Source: Roseiarcus sp036489975 (GTDB taxonomy: Bacteria > Pseudomonadota > Alphaproteobacteria > Rhizobiales > Beijerinckiaceae). Taken from it: DNA of 64,000 bases. Both the position numbers and the translations under genes were made by a program. Shown in pieces: positions 49,547-57,759 of the stretch. Numbering within the stretch: the stretch's first letter is position 1; every line of letters begins with the position of its first letter. The notes beneath the pieces are model-generated. The model did not search any database. It was not told the origin of the DNA and worked only from the letters and a program-made list of their open reading frames with translations. The stretch covers positions 3,393 to 67,392 of the forward strand of contig DASXES010000058.1 of NCBI GenBank assembly GCA_036489975.1, written 5' to 3'.

Positions 49547-50293
49547 ATGACGGCGTTATTTGTCTTATTCGTCGCCTCGATGTGGGCGGGAGCCCAGAAT
49601 GCGCTGGCCGGCGGCGGCTCGTTCATCACGCTCCCGTCGCTGATGCTGACCGGCATGGATGCGCGCGCCGCCAACATCACCTCGACCGTGGCGCTCTTTC
49701 CCGCGCAGCTCGTGACCGGCTTCACCGGCCGTGCCGACGCCAAAGGCCCAGCCGGACTGACGATGCGCACGATGTTCGCCATCAGCCTGATTGGCGGCGG
49801 TCTCGGCGCCCTCATCCTTTTGGCGACGCCCGCGGCTGTGTTCGCGCGCCTCGTTCCCTGGCTCGTTCTGTTCGCGACCGTGCTTTTCGCCTGGGGCAGC
49901 TTTTTTCGCAAGAGCGTGGAGGCGAGCGAAGCGCGACTGCCGCCATGGGCGATCGGCGCCATGCAGTTTGGCATCGCCGTCTACGGCGGCTATTTCGGCG
50001 GCGGCATCGGGCTCATGATGATGGCCGCGCTGACCCTGACCGGCGTGGCGCTGCGCAATGCCGGGGCGGCGAAGAACATTCTCGCCGGTGTGATCAACGC
50101 CTCGGCGGTGGCGATCTTCGTTTTTTCCGGGGACGTGCATTGGCTGCAGGCGATCGTGACCGCCATCGGCGCCTCATTCGGCGGCTGGGCGGGCGCGCTC
50201 ATGTTGAGACACGTCAACGAGAAGCTGTTGAAACTCGGCGTCGTCGCCATCGGCCTCGCGCTCACGATCGGACTGTTCTGGACGGCCCGCTAG
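49547..50293 (+). CDS. TauE/SafE family sulfite/anion exporter
   Basis: A 248-residue membrane protein with about eight hydrophobic segments and the family's internal repeat (AGAQNALAGGGSFITLPSL in the first half, YGGYFGGGIGLMMMAALTLT in the second). TauE/SafE proteins export sulfite, sulfoacetate or related anions. It is first of a plus-strand run of transporter-like genes; 30 bp separate it from the LysE gene. Confidence 0.9.
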   Translation: MTALFVLFVASMWAGAQNALAGGGSFITLPSLMLTGMDARAANITSTVALFPAQLVTGFTGRADAKGPAGLTMRTMFAISLIGGGLGALILLATPAAVFARLVPWLVLFATVLFAWGSFFRKSVEASEARLPPWAIGAMQFGIAVYGGYFGGGIGLMMMAALTLTGVALRNAGAAKNILAGVINASAVAIFVFSGDVHWLQAIVTAIGASFGGWAGALMLRHVNEKLLKLGVVAIGLALTIGLFWTAR

Positions 50294-50323
50294 GATTAGA
50301 GATGCGAGCGGAGGGAATGAGAC

Positions 50324-50938
50324 ATGAACGTCGAGCTTTTCACCGCATTTCTCCTGATCACGGTTGTCCTGATCATCGCGCCGGGACCAATCGTCACCCT
50401 TGTCATCTCAACCGGGGCTACGCGCGGCGTGCGCGCCGCGCTGACAACGGTCGCGGGCACGACCCTTGGCAACGCCCTGTTGCTGGCCACGATCGCGTTA
50501 TGTCTCAGCTGGGTGCACGCGCACGCGGACCTGCTGTTCAACGCGCTGCGCTGGACCGGCGCCGCCTATCTCATATGGCTCGGCGTGCAGGCGTGGCGCC
50601 ATGCGGGCGAGGAGAGCGAGCGGTTGAGGGACAGCGGGCGCGCGCGCTTCCTGCGCGGCCTCTTCGTCGCCCTCTCCAACCCCAAGACGATGGTCTTCTT
50701 CACAGCCTTCCTGCCGCAGTTCATTGATCCGCGGCTGCCCGCGGGGCCGCAGCTTGCGGCGATGTGCGTCGCCTCGGTCATCATCGCCGGCGTGTTCGAT
50801 TGCGCCTGGGCCGTCGCGGCGGGAATGGGCCGGGCCTGGTTCATGAAGCCATCGCGTGTCAAATTGCTTGGCCGCCTTTCCGGAACCGTGCTCATCGGCG
50901 GCGGATTGTGGCTCTCGCTGGCCCGGCGTACGAACTGA
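50324..50938 (+). CDS. LysE/RhtB family amino-acid exporter
   Basis: A 204-residue translocator with about six hydrophobic segments and the family signature IIAPGPIVTLVISTGATRGVR near residues 16-36. The second half contains FLRGLFVALSNPKTMVFFTAFLPQF, a strongly conserved LysE stretch. It exports amino acids or derivatives. It is probably co-transcribed with the preceding exporter gene. Confidence 0.92.
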   Translation: MNVELFTAFLLITVVLIIAPGPIVTLVISTGATRGVRAALTTVAGTTLGNALLLATIALCLSWVHAHADLLFNALRWTGAAYLIWLGVQAWRHAGEESERLRDSGRARFLRGLFVALSNPKTMVFFTAFLPQFIDPRLPAGPQLAAMCVASVIIAGVFDCAWAVAAGMGRAWFMKPSRVKLLGRLSGTVLIGGGLWLSLARRTN

Positions 50939-50966
50939 CTGGCGCTCGACAACTCAGGGTCTCGCG

Positions 50967-51713
50967 ATGCCGAACCTGACGACGATCATCTCGGTCGCGG
51001 GCGCCGCGTTCGTCGCCTCCTTCGTCGAGGCGGTCGAGGCGCTGACCATCGTGCTCGCCGTCGGGCTCGCGCGCGGCTGGCGTCCGGCGCTGACGGGCGC
51101 CGCCGCCGCTATCGTAGCGCTTGCGCTGATCGTCGTCGCCCTCGGGCCGCTGCTGGGCGCCGTTCCGCTTCATGCCCTGCAGTTCGCGGTCGGCGTCCTG
51201 CTGCTCATGTTTGGCTTGCGCTGGCTGCGCAAGGCGATCCTGCGGGCGGTCGGAATCATCGCTTTGCATGACGAGGACGCCGCCTTCGCGCGCGAGACGC
51301 GCGCATTGACCGAAGGCCCGGAGCGGCGGGCGAACGGGCTGGACTGGATCGCCGGCGCGACCGCCTTCAAGGCCGTGTTGCTGGAGGGGATCGAGGTCAC
51401 GTTCATTGTCATCGCCATCGGGGCGGGCCGCGGGCTTCTTGGGCTTGCGAGCGCGGGCGCGCTCGCGGCCTGTGTCGCGGTCGCGGCCATAGGCGCGGCG
51501 GTCCATCGGCCTCTCGCGCGCGTCCCCGAGAATACGCTCAAATTCGTGGTCGGGGTGATGCTCTCGGCCTTCGGCCTGTTCTGGACCGGCGAGAGCCTTG
51601 GCGTCGCATGGCCGGGCGGCGACGTTGCGATCCTTGCGTTTATCGCGCTGTTCCTGGCGGTCGCTTTAGGCCTGGTCGCGCTGCTCAAGCCAAGAGCGGC
51701 GGCGCCTGCATGA
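50967..51713 (+). CDS. Integral membrane protein with two-fold ExxE repeat (COG4280-like)
   Basis: A 248-residue protein of about seven hydrophobic segments built of two halves. Each half opens with an acidic motif inside a membrane helix: SFVEAVEALTIVLAVGLARG and AVLLEGIEVTFIVIAIGAGRG. Such ExxE-containing helices recall cation permeases (FTR1, TMEM165/UPF0016), but no transport function is established. The ATG at 50967 has weak ribosome-binding evidence; the stop overlaps the next start (ATGA). Confidence 0.75.
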   Translation: MPNLTTIISVAGAAFVASFVEAVEALTIVLAVGLARGWRPALTGAAAAIVALALIVVALGPLLGAVPLHALQFAVGVLLLMFGLRWLRKAILRAVGIIALHDEDAAFARETRALTEGPERRANGLDWIAGATAFKAVLLEGIEVTFIVIAIGAGRGLLGLASAGALAACVAVAAIGAAVHRPLARVPENTLKFVVGVMLSAFGLFWTGESLGVAWPGGDVAILAFIALFLAVALGLVALLKPRAAAPA

Positions 51714-51925
51714 TCGTCGTCGTCGTCAAGCAATTGATCGACCTGTTCGTCGATGACGAGCTGCTGGCGGCCACCATCCTTTGCGCGGTCGGCCTCATCA
51801 GCGCACTGGCGCTTTGCGGCGTAGCGCCGCTTTGGCTCGTCGGCCTGGCGCTGACGCTGGCTTTGCCTGCGGCGCTCGTGGCGAGCGTATTGCGTGGCGC
51901 GCGGCGGGCGGCGCGGAAGGAATAA
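51710..51925 (+). CDS. Small two-helix membrane protein
   Basis: A 71-residue protein whose start overlaps the stop of the ExxE membrane protein, indicating co-translation. Its two hydrophobic helices (LLAATILCAVGLISALALCGV and LWLVGLALTLALPAALVASVL) end in a basic tail RGARRAARKE. It may be a subunit or stabiliser of the upstream membrane protein. No family recognised. Confidence 0.65.
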   Translation: MIVVVVKQLIDLFVDDELLAATILCAVGLISALALCGVAPLWLVGLALTLALPAALVASVLRGARRAARKE

Positions 51926-51967
51926 TCTCGCGCCTTTTTGGCGCGCGGGGAGAGACAGGAGGAACGC

Positions 51968-52744
51968 ATGGCTCGACGCTTCATCGACATTTCAGCGCCG
52001 CTGCAGAACGATGTGCCGGCCGATCCGCCCGGGCTTGGGCCCAAGATCGAATACATCGATCACCAGGAGAGCCTGCCGCAAATCCTGCCGTTCTTTCCGG
52101 GCCTCAAGAGGGAGGACTTGCCGGACGGGCAGGGATGGGCGGTCGAACGCGTGCAGCTCACGACTCACAACGGCACGCATCTCGACGCGCCGTGGCACTA
52201 CCATCCGACCATGAACGAAGGCGAACGCGCCTGGACGATCGACGAGATCCCGCTCGAATGGTGCTTTCAGCCCGGTGTGAAGCTCGACTTCCGGCATTTA
52301 GCCGACGGCTACGTGGCGACCGCGGCCGATGTCGACGCCGAGCTTAAGCGCATTGGCCATGCGCTCAAACCCCTCGAGATCGTTGTCGTCAACACCAGCG
52401 CCGGCCTCAAATACGGACGCCCTGACTATGTCGCTTCGGGCTGCGGCATGGGCGCCGAGGCGACGCTGCACCTCTTGCGACAAGGCGTCCGGGTCACCGG
52501 GACCGACGGCTGGAGCTGGGACGCGCCTTTCGCGCATACGGCCGGGCGATACGCGGAGACGCATGACGCCTCGCTTATCTGGGAGGGGCACAAGGCCGGC
52601 CGCCACATCGGCTATTGCCACATCGAGAAGCTGCACAACCTCGAGTCGCTGCCCCCGACCGGCTTCATGGTGTCTTGCTTCCCGACAAAGATCGAGCGCG
52701 CCTCGGCGGGCTGGACCAGGGCGGTGGCGATCATCGACGGGTGA
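51968..52744 (+). CDS. Cyclase family protein (kynurenine-formamidase-like)
   Basis: A 258-residue protein; the ATG at 51968 has GGAGGAA 5 bp upstream and is preferred over the longer frame. The metal-binding motif THNGTHLDAPWHY is the canonical HxGTHxDxPxH signature of the family. It is the second cyclase gene in the window (other at 36381-37274) and not obviously related in context. Substrate unknown. Confidence 0.88.
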   Translation: MARRFIDISAPLQNDVPADPPGLGPKIEYIDHQESLPQILPFFPGLKREDLPDGQGWAVERVQLTTHNGTHLDAPWHYHPTMNEGERAWTIDEIPLEWCFQPGVKLDFRHLADGYVATAADVDAELKRIGHALKPLEIVVVNTSAGLKYGRPDYVASGCGMGAEATLHLLRQGVRVTGTDGWSWDAPFAHTAGRYAETHDASLIWEGHKAGRHIGYCHIEKLHNLESLPPTGFMVSCFPTKIERASAGWTRAVAIIDG

Positions 52745-52823
52745 AAGATCCGTGGAATGGCGAACTTGAGATTTGCGCTTTCTTCGGTCAAATGGACTCA
52801 AACTCCTCGCTAGGGGCCGGTTC

Positions 52824-53439
52824 ATGAAAGCGCTTCCGCCGCCGCGCGCGGTCGCGGCGTATGATCCCGGGCTGCGCACGCTTCACTGGCTGATGGCGGC
52901 GCTCATCTTTGCCGCGCTTCCGCTCGGCGTCTGGGCGTCGCTCTTGCCTAGCGGCGGCAGAACGCGCATCGAAGTTCTGTTCTTCCATAAATCGATCGGC
53001 GTGACCGTCCTTGGACTGATCGCGCTTCGCATCGTCTGGCGCCTTTTCGCTGGCGCTCCGGCCTATGCCGACCCGTTCGGCAAGCTGACCCAGTTGGCGT
53101 CTCGCGCCGGGCATCTCGCGCTATACGCCGTGATGATCGCGATGCCGGTCGGCGGTTATCTGGCGTCGACCGCGGGCGGGAAGGCGGTTTTGCTGGTTCG
53201 GGCTGTTCGAACTTCCAAGGCTCATGGCCAGGGACAGGTTCGTCGCCGTGGCGGCGAGCTGGGCGCATTTCGCGTTTGCCTGCATGCTTGCGTTCGTGCT
53301 GGCCGCCCATCTCGGGGGCGCCGTATGGTACGCGGCGATCAAGCGCGATTCCGCGCTGGCGCGGATGTGGCGGAGCTATCGGCCGGCCGGCCTCCAACAG
53401 CGCACGATCACAATCGTCCGGGCGGTCAGGAGCCGGTGA
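52824..53439 (+). pseudogene. Cytochrome b561 family protein, broken by a frameshift
   Basis: The N-terminal part (RTLHWLMAALIFAALPLGVW, FFHKSIGVTVLGLIALRIVWR, HLALYAVMIAMPVGGYLAS) is a normal b561 with heme-ligand His residues. At 53188-53191 a TTTT run shifts the frame. Removing one T continues the protein as AGGKAV-CWFGLFELPRLM, then SWAHFAFACMLAFVLAAHLGG and a normal end at 53439, about 204 residues in all, the family's usual size. A single-base insertion (or a sequencing error in the run) therefore disables an otherwise intact respiratory/redox protein. Confidence 0.8.
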
Positions 53440-53611
53440 AAGAATGCACGGCTCTCATCGGCCAGGCGAGCGCCTCCGGCAGCGCCTGCACGACATGGTC
53501 GGTCAGCACGGACGCGGTATCGCTATTCCATCCGGATCGAATGACCGGCGAAAGGACAACGCCGACTCCGACCAGATAAATGATGATGATAAGGGCGAGT
53601 AACAGGCGCAT
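53426..53611 (-). CDS. Small exported or membrane-anchored protein (hypothetical)
   Basis: A 61-residue frame with an N-terminal hydrophobic segment (LLLALIIIIYLVGVGVVLSPVI) and a polar C-terminus with an amphipathic helix (SVLTDHVVQALPEALAW). It overlaps the 3' end of the cytochrome b561 gene by 14 bp in convergent orientation. Hydrophobic composition and clean layout argue for a real gene; the ribosome-binding site is weak. Confidence 0.5.
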   Translation of the reverse strand: MRLLLALIIIIYLVGVGVVLSPVIRSGWNSDTASVLTDHVVQALPEALAWPMRAVHSFTGS

Positions 53612-53805
53612 TCATCTATCCCTGCGTTGGGCAGACCGTAGCGGAACATAACAGTCGGGCGGCCGTTGTTGTTCCACCCATCCCTCGACGGACTTATCGT
53701 CTGGCGCCCCGGCCGTTCTGCTCGCCTCTCACGGCCAGCTTTTCGGAACTATTCTTTCTACCACGCGTTGCTTCCCGTCTCTAGACCTGAATCGAGGAGG
53801 ACATC

Positions 53806-54120
53806 ATGCGTGGCTTGGTCATCGGACTTTCAGCTCTGGCAATCGTCAGTCTGCCCACCCTGGCTCTCGCGGACGCCGGCGGCGCCGTGACTGGCGCGGC
53901 TGGCGGCGCGGTCGCGGGCGCAGTTGTCGGCGGCCCGGTCGGCGCAGCGGTCGGCGGCGCGGCCGGCGGACTTATCGGCGGCGTCACTTCCGGGCCGGGA
54001 CCCGCGCCTGGAGCGGTGGTCGTCGCCCCGCCAGGGCCTCCCCCCTGCAGCAGCCGAAGCGTCACGCGGACGGACAGCGATGGCAATAGCGTCACCCATC
54101 GGGCGACGGACTGCCCCTGA
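53806..54120 (+). CDS. Small secreted glycine-zipper protein
   Basis: A 104-residue protein with a good Shine-Dalgarno (GAGGAGGACATC region) and signal peptide GLVIGLSALAIVSLPTLALA. The body is Gly/Ala-rich with GGAVTGAAGGAVAGAVVGG-type zipper repeats, then a Pro-rich turn (PGPAPG, PPGPPPC) and a polar C-terminus with Cys residues (PPPCSSRS, ATDCP). Glycine-zipper proteins of this sort sit in the envelope; function unknown. Confidence 0.75.
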   Translation: MRGLVIGLSALAIVSLPTLALADAGGAVTGAAGGAVAGAVVGGPVGAAVGGAAGGLIGGVTSGPGPAPGAVVVAPPGPPPCSSRSVTRTDSDGNSVTHRATDCP

Positions 54121-54259
54121 GCGAGGGCGGCGCGTTTATTCGATAGCGAGGCTCCTGGACACAGGCGATGGGGAGTGAACGCGCGGAAGGCCGGACTTCC
54201 GCCTCCGTTGCGCCCCGTGCTAAGCTCCCCCCTCGGCCAGTCGAGTTTGGGAGTTCGTC

Positions 54260-55090
54260 GTGGCGCAAGGTTTGACCGCTCGCGTCGTCGGCCTCGCCGG
54301 CAATGATCCGCTATTCGCGCGGATCCGGCAGGAAGCGGAGGAGGCCATACGGCGCGAGCCGGAGCTTGCTCTCTTTCTTGCCGTCAATGTCCTTAACCAC
54401 GACACGCTCGAGGCGGCGGTGTCGCATCGTGTCGCCTCGCGGCTCGATCATCGCGACCTTCCGGCCGCGCTGATCCGGCAGACATTCGCCGAGGCGATCG
54501 CGCGCGATCCCTCGATCGGCGAAGCGTTCCGCGCCGACATCATGGCGGTCGCCGACCGCGACCCGGCGTGCCTCAGGATGATCGAGCCCTTGCTCTATTT
54601 CAAGGGCTTCCAGGCGCTGCAGGCCTATCGTCTGTCTCATTGGCTTTTGAAGGCGGGGAAGCGTGATTTCGCCCTGATGCTGCAGAGCCTTGTCTCGGCG
54701 GCGTTTGGCGTCGACATCAACCCGGCCGCGCGCATCGGCAAGGGTGTTTTCCTTGACCATTCGACGAGCCTCGTGGTCGGCGAGACGACGGTGATCGAAG
54801 ACAATGTCTCGATCCTGCAGGGCGTTACCCTCGGGGGCACCGGCAAGGAGACCGGCGACCGGCACCCCAAGATCCGTCATGGCGTGCTGATCGGCGCGGG
54901 AGCGAAGATCCTCGGCAACATCGAGATCGGCTATTGCGCGCGCGTCGCCGCCGGGTCGGTGGTGCTTCAGCCGGTGCCTCACAACAAGACGGTCGCCGGC
55001 GTTCCCGCGCGCATCGTCGGCGAAGCGGGTTGCGCGGAGCCCTCGCGCGATATGAATCAGATCCTCGCCGACAAGTCGCTCGAGCCGTAG
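54260..55090 (+). CDS. cysE: Serine O-acetyltransferase
   Basis: A 276-residue enzyme that makes O-acetylserine from serine and acetyl-CoA for cysteine synthesis. A GTG start at 54260 with GGGAG upstream is used. The N-terminal helical region contains DPACLRMIEPLLYFKGFQAL; the left-handed beta-helix holds the active-site His in FLDHSTSLVVGETTV and the glycine-rich acetyl-CoA loop VTLGGTGKETGDRHP. C-terminal extension is as in the bacterial CysE family. Apparently monocistronic, 133 bp before the DUF3126 gene. Confidence 0.96.
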   Translation: MAQGLTARVVGLAGNDPLFARIRQEAEEAIRREPELALFLAVNVLNHDTLEAAVSHRVASRLDHRDLPAALIRQTFAEAIARDPSIGEAFRADIMAVADRDPACLRMIEPLLYFKGFQALQAYRLSHWLLKAGKRDFALMLQSLVSAAFGVDINPAARIGKGVFLDHSTSLVVGETTVIEDNVSILQGVTLGGTGKETGDRHPKIRHGVLIGAGAKILGNIEIGYCARVAAGSVVLQPVPHNKTVAGVPARIVGEAGCAEPSRDMNQILADKSLEP

Positions 55091-55222
55091 CACGGCGCCT
55101 TTGCGGTGCGGCGAGAAACCTCGTGCGGCGGCAAAATTAGGCTCCCGGCGATTTGGTGTATTGCAACGCCGCATCTCTTTGTGCCAAGCCTCGCCGCGCG
55201 GCTCGCGAGCCGGGGAGAAACC

Positions 55223-55621
55223 ATGGACAAAGGCGAGATCGTCAAACTGCGTGAATTCATGCGCCGCTCGTTTGGCGCGCCCGGCATACAGGTCGCGCCG
55301 AGTTCAAAATCCGCGGAGGCCGCGGACGTGTCGCTCGGCGAACACAGGCTCGGAACGATCACGGTCGACGACGAGGATGGCGATCGCTCGTTCGCTTTCG
55401 AGATGAAAGTGCCGGTCGGCCGTCCGGTGCTGCAGGATTATCTCCGCCGGCTGTTCGAGAACGACAAATTGACCGTCGCCGGACGGCTCAAGAAGATGGA
55501 CTCGGTCGAGCTCAACAACGGCCCCGAGTTTCTCGGCGTCATTTCGGCCGACGACCCCCCGGGATCGAGCTTCACGCTGCAGATGGCGATCCTCGACGTC
55601 GATCTCGACGGCGAGGAATAG
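55223..55621 (+). CDS. Tandem DUF3126 protein
   Basis: A 132-residue protein with two successive DUF3126-like units, whereas the family is usually a single domain of about 70 residues. Unit 1 has EIVKLREFMRRSFGAPGIQV and TITVDDEDGDRSFAFEM; unit 2 has VLQDYLRRLFENDKLTVAG and GVISADDPPGSSFTLQMAI. The second unit ends in the family's usual acidic tail (LDVDLDGEE). GGGGAG precedes the ATG at 55223. Cytoplasmic and of unknown function. It lies 2 bp before the carbonic anhydrase gene. Confidence 0.82.
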   Translation: MDKGEIVKLREFMRRSFGAPGIQVAPSSKSAEAADVSLGEHRLGTITVDDEDGDRSFAFEMKVPVGRPVLQDYLRRLFENDKLTVAGRLKKMDSVELNNGPEFLGVISADDPPGSSFTLQMAILDVDLDGEE

Positions 55622-55623
55622 GC

Positions 55624-56163
55624 GTGCCTGTCTATTCGATTGACGGGCGCCGGCCGACGCTGCCTCCGGAAGGGTTCTACTGGATCGCGCCGAACGCAAG
55701 CGTGATCGGCGATGTCGTGGTCGGGCTCGATGTCGGGATCTGGTTCGGCGCGGTCCTGCGCGGCGACAATGAGCCGATCAACATCGGGGCGCGCACCAAC
55801 ATTCAGGAATCCTGCACCCTGCACACGGACGCAGGCTCGCCGCTCGCCATCGGCGAAGAGTGTACGGTTGGCCATAATGTGATCCTGCATGGCTGCGCGA
55901 TTGGCGAAGGCTCGCTGATCGGCATGGGCGCGATCGTGCTCAACGGCGCGCGGATCGGCCGGGGATGCCTGGTCGGGGCCGGCGCGCTGGTGACCGAGGG
56001 CAAAGTCTTCGACGACCATTCGCTCATCATGGGCTCGCCCGCCAGGGCGACGCGAACACTGGACAAGGAAGCCGTGGCGAAGCTTCGCCTGGCGGCGGTC
56101 AATTACGTCGCCAATTGGCGCCGGTTCGCCATGGGGATGAAGCCGATCACCTCCGACCCGTGA
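55624..56163 (+). CDS. Gamma-class carbonic anhydrase family protein
   Basis: A 179-residue left-handed beta-helix protein (LbetaH repeats from about residue 25 on). Zinc-ligand histidines are seen in SCTLHTD and in GHNVILHGC, the pattern of gamma carbonic anhydrases and their PaaY/YrdA-like relatives. It starts with GTG 2 bp after the DUF3126 gene and is probably co-transcribed with it. Whether it has carbonic anhydrase or acyltransferase-like activity cannot be decided. Confidence 0.9.
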   Translation: MPVYSIDGRRPTLPPEGFYWIAPNASVIGDVVVGLDVGIWFGAVLRGDNEPINIGARTNIQESCTLHTDAGSPLAIGEECTVGHNVILHGCAIGEGSLIGMGAIVLNGARIGRGCLVGAGALVTEGKVFDDHSLIMGSPARATRTLDKEAVAKLRLAAVNYVANWRRFAMGMKPITSDP

Positions 56164-56183
56164 CGCGCCGCGCGGTAGCGCGG

Positions 56184-56795
56184 TTAGAGTGTCATGTTCT
56201 CGCCGAATTCGTCGTGAGGCAGGGGGGTCAAGAACGCAACCGCAATTCCGCAGTTGACGTGGCGCACCACTTCGGCCGGCGTCGAGCCGACGGTGACGCG
56301 CGCGCCGACCGGGGGCTCGCAATCGACGTTGAGGGCCGCTCCCGACACTGAGATGTCGATCAGGGTCGCGGTATATTCGCGACCGTTCGGAAGTCTCAGG
56401 ATTGTGTACCGGTCGCGCGGCGCGATGCGGTCATGGCGCCGGTCTTCGGGCAAGCCCAGCGTCTGGCGGTTGGCGAGCCACGTCAGTTGGGTCGTAAGCT
56501 TGTCGCGCTTGGCCGGCGGCACATTCATCTGGATCGCGAACCCGCTTGGGAAGATCCGCGCGACCCGACCTTCAACCCGCCCGATCTGGTTGAGATAGGC
56601 CACGATGCGCTCGTTTGGCTGAACACCGGCGTCGGAGGAAAAGGCAATGCCGTATGGGGAGGCGTCGATCGATTCGCAGTCGAACTCCTTGCGGTCCGAT
56701 CGCATGAATCGTCCGAGGAGGCGCACTTTGAATCGCTGCTCGTGGCGCCGCTCCACCGGCGCGGGCGCTGCGATTTTCCATGCCAATGCGCCCAT
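56184..56795 (-). CDS. Tandem PilZ domain protein
   Basis: A 203-residue cytoplasmic protein with two PilZ-like domains. The first has ERRHEQRFKVRLLGRF and SIDASPYGIAF; the second has RRHDRIAPRDRYTILRL and DISVSGAAL. Both keep the RxxxR and D/NxSxxG elements that bind cyclic di-GMP. It runs convergent to the carbonic anhydrase gene. It would be a c-di-GMP effector for motility, polysaccharide or adhesion, but the target is unknown. Confidence 0.88.
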   Translation of the reverse strand: MGALAWKIAAPAPVERRHEQRFKVRLLGRFMRSDRKEFDCESIDASPYGIAFSSDAGVQPNERIVAYLNQIGRVEGRVARIFPSGFAIQMNVPPAKRDKLTTQLTWLANRQTLGLPEDRRHDRIAPRDRYTILRLPNGREYTATLIDISVSGAALNVDCEPPVGARVTVGSTPAEVVRHVNCGIAVAFLTPLPHDEFGENMTL

Positions 56796-56936
56796 GGCGG
56801 CGTGCTCCTCGGATTCTCAAGCTCGGGCCGAACGCGATCATTGAGGGCGCCAAGGAATCGCAATCAGGCTGGCGAGTGCGCTTACCATAAGCGGTAGGGA
56901 TTAAGGCGCTGTTACGCGGCCTGGCCTGTCCAAACG

Positions 56937-57542
56937 TCAAGTGCCGGCGCGGTCGCCCGAATGGACAAACAGGTGCTTGTAGCGCCTGGGCGTCTCGCGA
57001 AGCGAGAAGACGGCCGGCCCCGCGCTCTCCGCCGGCAGCGTCTGGCGCGCCGGCGAATCGAGCGCGCGCAGCGAGGTGAGCGCAATCGGGCCGGCGCCCA
57101 TGAGGCCGATCCACGCGGGGGCCGCACGGATGGCGAACCCGCCCAGGATGCGGGAATGCGTCAGCCCATGATGTCGAAGCGGCAGCAGAATGGCCTCGAT
57201 GTCCACCGCGCCCAGACCGGGGGCTCGCGCCTCGGCGCCGACGAGGAACGCCTGCGCTTCGTCCGCGACGCAATGCAGAATCGAATCGAGCTCGCCGCGA
57301 TCGGCGTCCCGCCAAAGCTCCAGAAAGGAAAGGCCCCTCAACTCCTTCAAGAAGAACGCGTTGGCTCTCGAGCCTGCGATGCGAAACGGAAAGCCACGCT
57401 TCGCGTAGAAATCGAGCATGAACGTGTCGGCCAGCACGCCGCGGATCGCGCCGGGGTCGACCTCGTTGCGCTCGGGCGCGCTGCGCGCGCCGCGCAGGCG
57501 GTTCCAGTACGCATAGAGTTCCATTGTGGCGGCGAGCTTCAC
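56937..57542 (-). CDS. PAS_5-type domain protein
   Basis: A 201-residue protein started at the GTG at 57542 (GGGGAT upstream), which fits the usual family beginning: MELYAYWNRLRGARSAPERN, DPGAIRGVLADTFMLDF and FRIAGSRANAFFLKELRG. The PAS_5 (PF07310) family is widespread in Alphaproteobacteria and its role is unknown. The C-terminal half has ILLPLRHHGLTHSRILGGF. It is cytoplasmic with no neighbour in an operon. Confidence 0.82.
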   Translation of the reverse strand: MKLAATMELYAYWNRLRGARSAPERNEVDPGAIRGVLADTFMLDFYAKRGFPFRIAGSRANAFFLKELRGLSFLELWRDADRGELDSILHCVADEAQAFLVGAEARAPGLGAVDIEAILLPLRHHGLTHSRILGGFAIRAAPAWIGLMGAGPIALTSLRALDSPARQTLPAESAGPAVFSLRETPRRYKHLFVHSGDRAGT

Positions 57543-57759
57543 TTGATCCCCAACCCGTTCCCTGACGCCGTCCCGGAATGGGACGCAATCGAGCCCTAGG
57601 CTTGAGCTCTGAGGGAGATAAGGCAGGGACCATGCCATTCCGCAGCGGAACGGCGCGCGCTCAAGCGCCGCGGGGGCCGGCTGCTGGCCGTTGCTTCGAG
57701 CTAACCCTCAAATTGGACGGCCTGTCCGGAAATGGCGCATTCACACCCGAGCCGAAGGG

